DNA from: Streptomyces sp. A2-16
GTDB taxonomy: Bacteria > Actinomycetota > Actinomycetes > Streptomycetales > Streptomycetaceae
NCBI RefSeq assembly: GCF_018128905.1
Contig: NZ_CP063808.1
Location: 8,122,001-8,186,000 of the forward strand
Reading direction: 5' to 3'
Length of the DNA: 64,000 bases
A program made the translations under genes and the position numbers. The notes beneath the pieces are model-generated. The model saw only the letters and a program-made list of their open reading frames with translations. It was not told the DNA's origin and did not search any database. How positions within the stretch are numbered: position 1 is the stretch's first letter; each line of letters opens with the position of its first letter. This document shows, piece after piece, positions 16,858 to 25,119 of this stretch.

Positions 16858-16890
16858 ATGTGCGGCTCCGCCGCGTGGGCGCGACCAGCC
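16858..16890. repeat. 33-bp dispersed repeat, copy 1
   Basis: Identical over 33 bp (ATGTGCGGCTCC... to ...GCGACCAGCC) to 21587-21619. This copy lies in the 100-bp gap between convergent genes. It resembles the small repeats often found at Streptomyces gene ends. Confidence 0.7.
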
Positions 16891-16895
16891 ACAAC

Positions 16896-16919
16896 GCACC
16901 CGCACCCGCACCCGCACCC
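16896..16919. repeat. Hexanucleotide tandem repeat GCACCC x4
   Basis: Four perfect copies of GCACCC next to the dispersed repeat, in the same intergenic gap. It is a short simple repeat prone to slippage. Confidence 0.7.
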
Positions 16920-16930
16920 GCCCACCGGCC

Positions 16931-17785
16931 TCACAGCGCTCCCGCCTCCCGAGCCGCATAGACCGACGGATACACCGGCCGATACCCCAGCTCCCGCCGA
17001 ATCCGCTCCGTGGACATGAGCACCAGCCACGGATCGGGGTCGGCCCGCTCGTACAACTCCCCGGGAATCTCCGCCCCGTTGAGCTGATGCAACTCCACCG
17101 CCGTCACCGGGGCGTCGTCGGCGATGTTGTAGATCCGCCCCGAGATCCCCGGCGCGTGCAGGATCCGCAGCAGCCCCTGCGCCACATCCGCGTGGTGCCC
17201 CATGTGCAGCCGCTGCGCCGACGCCCAGTTCTTCGCCCACATCAGGGACTGCGCGAGATGCGGGTCCCCCTCGCCGTAGACGAAGGGAAGCCGTCCGACC
17301 CGCACATCGAGTCCCTCCAGCGCGAACAGCTCCCGTTCGGCCTCCGCCTTGGACGCGGGATAGGCACCCCACATGGAGCCGCCGGGCCGGCTCTCGTCGT
17401 CCTCGGTGAGCAGCCGGCCACGCCCGGTGCCGTACACAAGACCGGTGCTGACCTGCACGAACCGCCGGACCCCTGAGGCCGCCGCGGCCCGGCCCAGCTC
17501 AACCGCCGCATCCCGGTTGACGGCCCAGGCCTCCTCGTCCGGCACGCCCCGGAAGGAGGCGGCGACGTTCACGACCGCGTCCACCCCGGCGACGGCCTTG
17601 CCGAGCGCCTCGGCGTCCCTCAGGTCTCCCACGACGACCTCGGCGCCGAGTTCCGCGAAGGGTTCGCCGCGCGAGGCGTCCCGTACGAGAACCCGCACCC
17701 GCTCCCCCGACCGGGACTGCGCGATCAGCCTCGGCACGAAGCGGCGGCCGACCTGTCCCGTCGTACCTGTCACCAACGTCAGCAT
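16931..17785 (-). CDS. NAD(P)-dependent epimerase/dehydratase-type oxidoreductase (extended SDR)
   Basis: A 284-residue Rossmann protein. The nucleotide-binding motif TGTTGQVGRRF is at the N-terminus and the YPASK catalytic motif lies near residue 142, with a Ser/Thr (VSTGLVYG) before it, as in extended short-chain dehydrogenases that act on nucleotide sugars or similar substrates. Start ATG 17785 directly precedes the nucleotide fold. It is divergent from an XRE regulator across 118 bp, an arrangement in which the regulator usually controls the enzyme. The substrate is unknown. Confidence 0.85.
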   Translation of the reverse strand: MLTLVTGTTGQVGRRFVPRLIAQSRSGERVRVLVRDASRGEPFAELGAEVVVGDLRDAEALGKAVAGVDAVVNVAASFRGVPDEEAWAVNRDAAVELGRAAAASGVRRFVQVSTGLVYGTGRGRLLTEDDESRPGGSMWGAYPASKAEAERELFALEGLDVRVGRLPFVYGEGDPHLAQSLMWAKNWASAQRLHMGHHADVAQGLLRILHAPGISGRIYNIADDAPVTAVELHQLNGAEIPGELYERADPDPWLVLMSTERIRRELGYRPVYPSVYAAREAGAL

Positions 17786-17903
17786 GTTCTGCTCCTCTCG
17801 TCGGGACCAGCGTGGGACGGCCGCGCACGCACCGGGAGAGACCTCTTGATCGGGGGATCGGCAGTCCCTGGATAAGGCGGGCGGGGTGCCGCACGCTGGA
17901 GGG

Positions 17904-18764
17904 GTGAACCGAGCCGAACTCGCCGACTTCCTGCGCCGTGGCCGTGCCCGGCTGAACCCGTCCGACGTGGGCCTCGCGCCGGGTGCGAGGCGTCGTACGC
18001 CCGGACTGCGCAGGGAGGAGGTGGCGCAGCTGGCGGGCATGTCGGTGGACTACTACACCCGGCTGGAGCAGTCCCGGGGCCCCCGGCCGTCCCGCCAGAT
18101 GCTGACGGCACTGGCCCGGGCGCTGCGTCTGACCGCGGTGGAGCAGGACCACCTGTTCCATCTGGTCGGCGAGGAGCCCCCGCGCCGGGAGACGGCGTCG
18201 GCGCATGTCCGGCCGGGGCTGCTGCTGATCCTGGACCGGCTGCACGACACCCCGGCGCAGGTGGTGAACGACTGCGGGGAGGTGCTGGCGCAGAACGCGA
18301 TGGCGCGGGCGCTGGTGGGGGACGTGATGTCACGCCCGCGGCGGGACCGCAACCTGGTCCGGCGGTTCTTCCTGGACCCGACCGCGCGGACGCTCTTCCC
18401 CGAGGAGGACCTGGCGGACCACGCGCGCACCCAGGTCGCGACCCTGCGCGCGGTGGCCGCGGCCCGCCCCGACGACCCGGAACCGAGTGCGCTGGTCGCC
18501 GAACTCCGGTCGGCCAGCGAGGAGTTCGCGCGTCTGTGGGACGAACACGAGGTGTCCCAGCGCAACAAGGCCACGAAGCGGTTCGTGCACCCCGTGGTCG
18601 GCCTGCTGGAACTCGACTGCGAGGTCATGGTGAGCCACGAACACCACCACCTCCTGGTGGTCCACACGGCCCGCCCGGGAACGGAGGCGTACGAACGCCT
18701 CCACCTGCTCAGAGTGGTGGGCCTGCAGGACCTGAACCCCCAGGAGACAAGCCCAAGCCCCTAG
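17904..18764 (+). CDS. XRE-family regulator with MmyB-like ligand domain
   Basis: A 286-residue regulator. The N-terminal helix-turn-helix includes TPGLRREEVAQLAGMSVDYYTRLEQSRG, split here as the RREEVAQLAG and VDYYTRLEQ segments. The C-terminal 190 residues match the MmyB-like domain, known to bind hydrophobic ligands in some members. GTG 17904 gives the usual NRAELADFLR start; GTG 17886 is possible, and a leaderless transcript cannot be excluded. It diverges from the oxidoreductase gene and its end overlaps era by 4 bp. Confidence 0.85.
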   Translation: MNRAELADFLRRGRARLNPSDVGLAPGARRRTPGLRREEVAQLAGMSVDYYTRLEQSRGPRPSRQMLTALARALRLTAVEQDHLFHLVGEEPPRRETASAHVRPGLLLILDRLHDTPAQVVNDCGEVLAQNAMARALVGDVMSRPRRDRNLVRRFFLDPTARTLFPEEDLADHARTQVATLRAVAAARPDDPEPSALVAELRSASEEFARLWDEHEVSQRNKATKRFVHPVVGLLELDCEVMVSHEHHHLLVVHTARPGTEAYERLHLLRVVGLQDLNPQETSPSP

Positions 18765-19720
18765 AACCCCAGCTTCCGCAACTGCCGAGGATCCCGCTGC
18801 CAGTCCTTCGCGACCTTGACGTGCAGGTCGAGGAAGACGGGTGTGCCGAGGAGCGCCTCGATCTGTTTGCGGCTCTTGATGCCGACCTCCTTCAGGCGCT
18901 TGCCCTTGGGGCCGATGATGATGCCCTTCTGGCTGGGGCGCTCGATGTAGACGAAGGCGTGGATGTCGAGGAGGGGCTTGTCGGCGGGGCGGTCCTCGCG
19001 GGGGAGCATCTCCTCGACGACCACCGCGATGGAGTGCGGGAGCTCGTCACGGACGCCCTCCAGGGCCGCCTCACGGATCAGCTCGGCGATCATGACCTGC
19101 TCGGGCTCGTCGGTGAGGTCGCCCTCGGGGTAGAGCGCCGGGCCCTCGGGAAGCATCGGGATCAGCAGGTCCGCCAGCAGGTCGACCTGCTTGTTCGCGG
19201 TCGCCGACACCGGGACGATCTCCGCCCACTCGATGCCCAGCTCCTTGCCGAGCTGGTCGACGGCGATGAGCTGTTCGGCCAGTGTCTTGGAGTCGACGAG
19301 GTCCGTCTTCGTGATGATCGCGACCTTGGGGGACTTCTTGATCCCCGCCAGCTCCTTCGCGATGAACCGGTCACCGGGCCCGAGCTTCTCGTTCGCCGGC
19401 AGACAGAAGCCGATCACGTCGACCTCGGCCCACGTGGTGCGCACCACGTCGTTGAGGCGCTCGCCCAGCAGCGTGCGCGGCTTGTGCAGCCCCGGGGTGT
19501 CGACCAGGATCAGCTGGGCGTCCGGCCGGTGCACGATCCCCCGTACCGTGTGCCGCGTCGTCTGCGGCTGGTTGGCGGTGATCGCCACCTTCTGGCCGAC
19601 CAGAGCGTTCGTGAGGGTGGACTTGCCCGCGTTGGGGCGGCCCACGAAGCAGGCGAAGCCGGCGCGGTGGGGTGCCTGCGACGAGGCCGACGGCTCGGAT
19701 GACTGACTGCGAACGCTCAT
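18761..19720 (-). CDS. era: GTPase Era
   Basis: A 319-residue ribosome-assembly GTPase. The G domain carries G1 (GRPNAGKST), the switch region (QTTRHTVRG), G3 (DTPG) and G4 (TKTD). The C-terminal KH domain (about 230-319) contains the GPKGKRLKEVGIKSR RNA-binding stretch, which docks near the 3' end of 16S rRNA. The start is ATG 19720, with ATG 19729 adding MGR. In many bacteria era follows phoH-ybeY-corC-cda; here those genes are about 20 kb away on the same strand, so era stands alone. Confidence 0.97.
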   Translation of the reverse strand: MSVRSQSSEPSASSQAPHRAGFACFVGRPNAGKSTLTNALVGQKVAITANQPQTTRHTVRGIVHRPDAQLILVDTPGLHKPRTLLGERLNDVVRTTWAEVDVIGFCLPANEKLGPGDRFIAKELAGIKKSPKVAIITKTDLVDSKTLAEQLIAVDQLGKELGIEWAEIVPVSATANKQVDLLADLLIPMLPEGPALYPEGDLTDEPEQVMIAELIREAALEGVRDELPHSIAVVVEEMLPREDRPADKPLLDIHAFVYIERPSQKGIIIGPKGKRLKEVGIKSRKQIEALLGTPVFLDLHVKVAKDWQRDPRQLRKLGF

Positions 19721-19809
19721 GCGCCCCATTCTCCCTGATCCACAGAGCCCCGCCGCACAAGCGTCCCCACACCCGCTCCCCGGTGAGCTCCCGGAAACCT
19801 CCACGCAAC

Positions 19810-19847
19810 GAAACATCACGGAAACACCGGCGTGCCCGGCCGGAAAC
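19810..19847 (+). promoter_or_regulatory. GlnR-type box upstream of amtB-glnK
   Basis: Four pentamers occur with exact 6-nt spacing: GAAAC (19810), GAAAC (19821), GTGCC (19832), GAAAC (19843). The actinobacterial GlnR consensus is gTnAc-n6-GaAAc repeated twice. The two b-sites match fully and the two a-sites with one mismatch each. The box ends 47 bp before the amtB start, a fitting location for nitrogen control. Confidence 0.7.
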
Positions 19848-19894
19848 GCACGCCGGTGAACCTCTGACGAGCCCCCACACCGTTGGAGACGACC

Positions 19895-21205
19895 GTGACC
19901 CTCGCCGCGCAAGGTATCGACACGGGCGACACCGCCTGGCTGCTCGCCGCCACCGCCCTCGTCCTGCTGATGACCCCGGGCCTGGCCCTGTTCTACGGCG
20001 GCATGGTCCGCACGAAGAGCGTCCTCAACATGCTGATGATGAGCTTCGTGTCGATCGCCCTGGTCACGGTGGTGTGGCTGGCCGCCGGCTACTCCCTGGC
20101 CTTCGACGCGGACATCGGCGGCGGACTCATCGGCGGCCTGAAGCACGCGGGCATGTCCGGCCTAGGCCCCGACAGCGTCCACGGCACCGTCCCCACCCTC
20201 CTCTTCGCCACCTTCCAGCTCACCTTCGCGATCATCACGGCCGCGCTGATCAGCGGCGCGATCGCGGACCGGGCGAAATTCGGGGCCTGGCTGGTGTTCG
20301 TCCCGGTCTGGGCGCTGCTCGTATACGTTCCCGTCGCCCACTGGGTGTGGGGCCCGGGCGGCTGGATCCTGGACAGGCTCGGCGCGCTCGACTTCGCGGG
20401 CGGTCTGCCCGTCGAGATCACCTCCGGCGCCTCCGGTCTCGCCCTCGCGCTGCTCCTCGGCCCGCGTCTGGGCTTCAAGAAGGACGCCATGCGCCCGCAC
20501 AACCTCCCCATGGTCATGCTGGGCGCCGGTCTCCTCTGGTTCGGCTGGTTCGGCTTCAACGCGGGCTCCGCACTCGGCGCCAACGGCCTCGCCGCCGCGG
20601 CCTTCCTCAACACCCTCGCGGCCGGCTGCACGGGCCTGCTGGGCTGGCTCTTCGTGGAGCAGAAGCGCGACGGCCACCCGACCACGCTCGGCGCGGCCTC
20701 CGGCGCGGTCGCGGGTCTGGTCGCGATCACCCCGTCCTGCGGCTCGGTCTCCCTGCTCGGCGCGCTCGTCGTCGGCCTCGCCGCCGGTGTCGTCTGCTCG
20801 TACGCCGTGGGCTGGAAGTTCAAGCTGAACTACGACGACTCGCTCGACGTCGTCGGTGTGCACCTGGTCGGCGGGATCATCGGCACACTGCTGATCGGCG
20901 TCTTCGCGGAGAAGGCGATGACCGGCGGCGCCGAGGGCCTGCTGTACGGCGGCGGGCTCGCCCAGCTCGGCAAGCAGTTGGTGGCGGTGGTCGTCGTGGG
21001 GGCGTACGCCTTCCTGATGACCTACGGCATCGGAAAGCTGATCGACAAGGTGATGGGCTTCCGGGCCGACGAGGAGCACGAGCACACCGGCCTGGACCTT
21101 ACGGTGCACGCCGAGACCGCATACGATCACGGCGTCCTGGGCCATGGCGCCCCGGTCGGCGCGTCCTCCGTCCCCTCCGCTCAGAAGGCCAAGACCCAGG
21201 CATGA
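19895..21205 (+). CDS. amtB: Ammonium transporter (Amt family)
   Basis: A 436-residue, eleven-helix ammonium channel. The pore twin histidines are His149 in VAHWVWGPGG and His323 in GVHLVGGIIG, and the Amt signature LWFGWFGFNAGSALGANG is present. GTG 19895 is preferred to TTG 19883 because GGAG lies six bases upstream. It is followed with overlap by glnK, the usual partner that plugs the channel when nitrogen is abundant. No glnD follows, so this differs from the amtB-glnK-glnD operon familiar from Streptomyces and may be a second copy. Confidence 0.95.
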   Translation: MTLAAQGIDTGDTAWLLAATALVLLMTPGLALFYGGMVRTKSVLNMLMMSFVSIALVTVVWLAAGYSLAFDADIGGGLIGGLKHAGMSGLGPDSVHGTVPTLLFATFQLTFAIITAALISGAIADRAKFGAWLVFVPVWALLVYVPVAHWVWGPGGWILDRLGALDFAGGLPVEITSGASGLALALLLGPRLGFKKDAMRPHNLPMVMLGAGLLWFGWFGFNAGSALGANGLAAAAFLNTLAAGCTGLLGWLFVEQKRDGHPTTLGAASGAVAGLVAITPSCGSVSLLGALVVGLAAGVVCSYAVGWKFKLNYDDSLDVVGVHLVGGIIGTLLIGVFAEKAMTGGAEGLLYGGGLAQLGKQLVAVVVVGAYAFLMTYGIGKLIDKVMGFRADEEHEHTGLDLTVHAETAYDHGVLGHGAPVGASSVPSAQKAKTQA

Positions 21206-21540
21206 AGCTCATCACCGCGATCGTCAAGCCGTACCGCCTCGACGAGGTCAAGACCGCGCTCCAGGAGATCGGCGTCCACGGCCTGACCGTGACCGAGGCC
21301 AGCGGCTACGGCCGGCAGCGGGGTCACACCGAGGTGTACCGCGGCGCCGAGTACCAGGTCGACCTGGTCCCCAAGGTCCGTATCGAGGTGGTCGTCGACG
21401 ACGCCGACGCGGACACGGTCATCGACGCGATCGTCAAGGCCGCCCACACGGGCAAGATCGGCGACGGCAAGGTGTGGGCGCTCCCGGTGGAGACGGTCGT
21501 ACGGGTGCGGACGGGCGAGCGCGGGCCGGACGCGCTGTAG
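21202..21540 (+). CDS. glnK: PII signal protein GlnK
   Basis: A 112-residue nitrogen sensor that binds ATP, ADP and 2-oxoglutarate and controls Amt. The T-loop carries Tyr51 in RGAEYQVDLVPK, the residue modified by adenylylation in Streptomyces. C-terminal motifs TGKIGDGKVWALPVE form the nucleotide site. Its ATG overlaps the amtB stop region, so the pair is translationally coupled. Confidence 0.95.
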   Translation: MKLITAIVKPYRLDEVKTALQEIGVHGLTVTEASGYGRQRGHTEVYRGAEYQVDLVPKVRIEVVVDDADADTVIDAIVKAAHTGKIGDGKVWALPVETVVRVRTGERGPDAL

Positions 21541-21583
21541 GAGAGACGGCCCGAGGAGCGCCCTTCGGGGGCGTGGGGCTGGG

Positions 21584-22549
21584 TCAATGTGCGGCTCCGC
21601 CGCGTGGGCGCGACCAGCCCCCACCGGCCCGCAGCCGCAACCGAACCCACAGCCCCCCTCCCACGGCACCCACCACGAGCAGCACCACCGCGACCAGCCA
21701 CGGCACCGCGAAGAACCCCGCACTCGCCGACTCCCGCGTGTCCTTCGCACTCGCCGTCAACTTCACATCCCCCCAGTCGAGTTGCGGCGCCCCGCGCCAC
21801 GGCTCGCTCAGCCGTACCCGTTGCCCGGGCAGCAACTCACCGGGAATCCTCGCGAGGTCGCGCGCCAGCAACGTCCGCCCGAACAACCCCGTCGCCCGCA
21901 GCTCCACCTTCGGGTTCAAAGTGACGTTGCCGGTGTTGCGCAGGGTGTACGAGATCGTCGCGCCGCTGTCGCCCAAGCCCGGTACCAGCGGCTGGTGATG
22001 GCTGACGCGGACGTCCTCGACGGTGATCGCCGGCACGGTGGGTCCGCCCACCCGCAGGTAGATCCTGGCGGCGACGGCCCGCTGCACGCCGAGCGCCACC
22101 GCGCCGTCGCCCTTGTCGACCCGCTCGTCCAGCGCCACCAACGCGCCGGGGTGGTCGCCGGGTTCGGCGCCCTCGGGCACCGACAGCGTGAAGGGCACGG
22201 TGACCTTGCCGTGTGCGGGGACGGTCACCCGGGACTTCGCGGGTTTCGCCCAGGCCCCCACCCCGCGCTGCTTCTCCGCGACCGTGCGCACGGCGAAGCC
22301 GCCGTCGCGGGCGGTGTTGTAGGCGTCGGCGGCGTAGAGCCGGAAGGTCAGCGGCTCACCGGTCTTGTTGCTGACGACCACCTGGTCGTCGATGCTCTGC
22401 CCGGGGTCGGCGGAGAGATAGAAGTAGGGCCGCGCGGCGATCTGGGAGGCGGCGGGGTACACGGACCAGCTGCCGTTGTCGGCGGCGTGGGCGGGCGCGG
22501 CGGCCGTGACCAGGAACAGGCTCAGGAGGAGGACGTACAGCTTGCGCAT
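21584..22549 (-). CDS. DUF916-type cell-surface protein with C-terminal anchor
   Basis: A 321-residue exported protein. It has a signal peptide (MRKLYVLLLSLFLV, cleavage near AHA), a beta-rich DUF916-like domain (about 30-260; YPAASQIAARPYFYL, GQSIDDQVVVSNKT, VPFTLSVPEGAEPGDH), and one C-terminal transmembrane helix (VPWLVAVVLLVVGAVGG) followed by basic residues. In Firmicutes such proteins act with WxL surface proteins; here the gene is downstream of a WxL-like gene. The last 11 residues and the stop are supplied by the 33-bp dispersed repeat, suggesting the original end was rewritten. Confidence 0.78.
   Translation of the reverse strand: MRKLYVLLLSLFLVTAAAPAHAADNGSWSVYPAASQIAARPYFYLSADPGQSIDDQVVVSNKTGEPLTFRLYAADAYNTARDGGFAVRTVAEKQRGVGAWAKPAKSRVTVPAHGKVTVPFTLSVPEGAEPGDHPGALVALDERVDKGDGAVALGVQRAVAARIYLRVGGPTVPAITVEDVRVSHHQPLVPGLGDSGATISYTLRNTGNVTLNPKVELRATGLFGRTLLARDLARIPGELLPGQRVRLSEPWRGAPQLDWGDVKLTASAKDTRESASAGFFAVPWLVAVVLLVVGAVGGGLWVRLRLRAGGGWSRPRGGAAH
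21587..21619. repeat. 33-bp dispersed repeat, copy 2
   Basis: Identical to 16858-16890. Read on the minus strand it encodes the C-terminal GWSRPRGGAAH of the DUF916 protein, so the repeat is partly coding here. Confidence 0.7.
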
Positions 22550-22609
22550 GGGTGCGGACCCCCACGGGTGCGAGAAGGACGGGACGGGCGGGTGCGGGCG
22601 CCCGTACGG

Positions 22610-23926
22610 TCAGCTGAGCGTGAGGGTGAGAACGCCGGAGTACGTGCCCACCGGGGTGAACGCCGGCACGTTCAGCGAGAGTCCGGCATCCACGGTGAAC
22701 TCACCGCCGGTGAGCGCGGAGTTGGGCGTGGACGCGAGGGTCGCCCCGGAGGATCCGACCGCGCCGGCGGAACCGGCCTGGCAGGTGCTCGGGCTGCCCG
22801 CCTTGGTGGCGCAGGCGGGACTCCAGCTCAGCGCACCGGCGTCGATCTTGGCTCCGGGTCCGGTGAAGTCGGTGACCTTGCCGGTGAGGGACCAGCCGGC
22901 GGGCCCGCCGCGGAAGTCCTTGACCGTCACCTGGTTCAGGTTGCCGGTCGAGGCGCCGCCCTTGCCGTAGTCCACCGCCGAGAGGCTGACGGTGTCCCCG
23001 GCCTGGGACATGGACAGCGTTCCGGCCTTCACCGTGGTGGTGATCTTCTGGCTGCCGGCGGGGACGGGCGTGTCGTCGATGACGACGTACGCCTTGGGCC
23101 CCGCTCCCTTGGCGTCGCTCCACGCGCTGCCCTCGTAGGCCACGACCCCGGTCGTCGTCTTGTCGTTGACGACCAGCGAGCCGCTGAAGGCGCCCGTGGA
23201 GTCGGCGGTCGCGGTGGCGGTGTCCGCGGTCTGGGCGCTGCCGGCCCGCCCGGCCAGGGTGACCGTCGCGCCCGGGGCGAACTTGCTGCCGGTGACCGTG
23301 ACACTGTCACCGGGCTTCCCGGAGGCCGAACCCAGCGTGATGTCCCGTTGGTTGACGGGGTTGGCGTCCGTCGCGGTGACCGTCTCGGAGACCGGGGCGG
23401 GCGGGGTGATCACCGTGCAGGGCGTGTCCAGTTCGAGGATGTAGCTGGTGTGGATGTTGTAGTCGCCGGGCGAGAGGGTGATCGCGCCGGGTGAGGTGAC
23501 CTTGAAGGTGCCGGTCATGGAGAACGACGGGAAGGCGCCGTTGCCCGGCACCGGGTCGTTCTTCTTCGGGCCCGCGACCGTCACGGCGCCGCTCTGGGCG
23601 CCGCCGAGGGTGACCTTGCCGGTCGGGGTCATGATGTCGGCCGGCAGGGCGATGGCCGTGGGGTTGCTGGCGGCGGGCTTGACCACCGTGTACGTCACGG
23701 TGACGGTGTCGCCCACCTTGGGGCTGGTGTTGTCCACGGCGATCCTGGCCGTCGTGGTGCCGTCGATCGGCGGGATGCCCGCGACCGCGGGCGGGATGCA
23801 GTGCGTGGCGAAGTCCACGTCGGTGGCGGCACCGGCCGGACAGGCCAGTGCGCCACCCGCGGTGACCGCGAGCGCGGTCGCCCCGAGAAAGGACGCCAGA
23901 CGGCGTCTTCGAGTCGTCGAACCCAT
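22610..23926 (-). CDS. Secreted WxL-like surface protein
   Basis: A 438-residue exported protein with a signal peptide (TTRRRRLASFLGATALAVTAGG). It comprises three beta-rich segments: residues 40-200 with immunoglobulin-like features (GDTVTVTYTV), an IPT-like segment (about 200-290; GKPGDSVTVTGSKFAPGATV), and a C-terminal domain with VTVKDFRGGPAGWSLTGKVTDF, which resembles the first WxL motif of Gram-positive surface proteins. It would bind peptidoglycan or the DUF916 partner encoded downstream. ATG 23926 has a GGAGGGGG site upstream. The WxL assignment is by motif only. Confidence 0.7.
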   Translation of the reverse strand: MGSTTRRRRLASFLGATALAVTAGGALACPAGAATDVDFATHCIPPAVAGIPPIDGTTTARIAVDNTSPKVGDTVTVTYTVVKPAASNPTAIALPADIMTPTGKVTLGGAQSGAVTVAGPKKNDPVPGNGAFPSFSMTGTFKVTSPGAITLSPGDYNIHTSYILELDTPCTVITPPAPVSETVTATDANPVNQRDITLGSASGKPGDSVTVTGSKFAPGATVTLAGRAGSAQTADTATATADSTGAFSGSLVVNDKTTTGVVAYEGSAWSDAKGAGPKAYVVIDDTPVPAGSQKITTTVKAGTLSMSQAGDTVSLSAVDYGKGGASTGNLNQVTVKDFRGGPAGWSLTGKVTDFTGPGAKIDAGALSWSPACATKAGSPSTCQAGSAGAVGSSGATLASTPNSALTGGEFTVDAGLSLNVPAFTPVGTYSGVLTLTLS

Positions 23927-24069
23927 GGATGTGCCCCCTCCGGAAGCTCCTGAAAGTCCTGCGCCGACAGGGGGCATTGATGTGCGGATTGCGTGAAAAG
24001 TCAATGGAACTGCCGCAGAAACCTGACAGTGCGTCAGCTCCTGCGGCAGCCAGGGGACTTGCCGGAGGA

Positions 24070-24543
24070 TCAGTCGAACACGAACGGTCCCGGCGCCTGC
24101 GGACCGGTCGCCGTGCAGGTGACCGTGATGCCGAAGACGACGATCTGCAGCGAGCCGCCGTACGACTCCAGGCTGTCGCCGGAGTTGACGGTGCCACTGA
24201 GCGGACCGACGGTGACGGGGTCACCGGCGGCGATGGCGGGGTTCTCGGTGCCGGTGAAGGTGGTGGTGCCGCCGTTCGCGTTCACGAAGGTGAGGGTCGA
24301 GGAGATCGAGTCCTCGGAGAGCGCGAGCGGTGCGTTGATCGCCGAGGTGACGGTGACGGTGGCGGCGGTGCCGTCCTGGGTGGCGGTGAGGGTGGCCTGG
24401 CCGCTGCCGTACAGGCCGCAGTCCGCGTCGATGGTCGCGGTGTCGGGGGTGACGGCCAGGGCGGCGGGTGCGAACGCGAGTCCGGCGGCCGCGAGCGTGC
24501 CGACGGCCAGTGCCGCACCTGTGCCTATGCGCTTGCCTTTCAT
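24070..24543 (-). CDS. Small secreted beta-rich protein
   Basis: A 157-residue protein with a clear signal peptide (MKGKRIGTGAALAVGTLAAAG, cleavage near ALA). The mature part, about 125 residues, is rich in Thr, Gly and Ala with predicted beta strands and two cysteines that could form a disulfide. I do not recognise a family. It is first in a three-gene set with the WxL-like and DUF916 genes on the same strand, so a role in the same surface assembly is likely. Confidence 0.7.
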   Translation of the reverse strand: MKGKRIGTGAALAVGTLAAAGLAFAPAALAVTPDTATIDADCGLYGSGQATLTATQDGTAATVTVTSAINAPLALSEDSISSTLTFVNANGGTTTFTGTENPAIAAGDPVTVGPLSGTVNSGDSLESYGGSLQIVVFGITVTCTATGPQAPGPFVFD

Positions 24544-25119
24544 GGAATCCGGTTCCCTTCCCGTGGTGGGGACTGCCATGTGGGGATGGACGGGGGGGGT
24601 TCATCCCGGCGAACGGCCGGCTTTCACGGGCGTGGTGCGGGACGCCGCGCGAGCTGGAATCTGACGGTCCGTCGGAACTACCGGTTCCATTGATGCGTAC
24701 GGGGCACGGGTCGACAAGGGCGATATTCGGACCGCCGACCGCCACGACCGACCGATCACCGCACCGCAACACTCCGTCTCCGGAATTTTCAGAACGCCGA
24801 CATATAGATGTCGCACTGGGCGGAAGTCGACCGGAACAACAAAGTCCGGATCTCATTCTCGGAACGACAACATCCAAGCCGTCGGCGGGCATGCGCTTTC
24901 GAGAGCTCCCACCTGCGTGAAGTATCCATAAACGCAGGCAGGGGCGCCGGAATGAGGCCTCCCACACTGACCGAAAAGATTCTCCGACTACGTGTAACAT
25001 CGGTCTACAGCGGAACTTATCGACCAGCGAAGGAAGCGGGGACGTCAACGGGGGCAATCATCGCTGCACCCACGTGCTCTCTTCACGCATGCGAATGTTG
25101 AGGGGAACGAAGGGACCGC
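24544..25119. other. 576-bp intergenic region without a supported gene
   Basis: Noticeably less GC-rich than its surroundings, separating the divergent small secreted gene and the NarL-type regulator. Codon statistics do not support any ORF. It should hold promoters for both directions. A short palindrome, GACATATAGATGTC, occurs near 24800; no function is assigned. Confidence 0.6.

Noticed and set aside
16858..16919. CRISPR-like repeat array
   Set aside because: One 33-bp repeat per site plus a hexanucleotide run, without spacers or cas genes.
24808..25101. 97-codon open frame in the intergenic region before the NarL-type regulator
   Set aside because: It has no ribosome site, poor third-position GC and no recognisable features; the region looks like promoter DNA.
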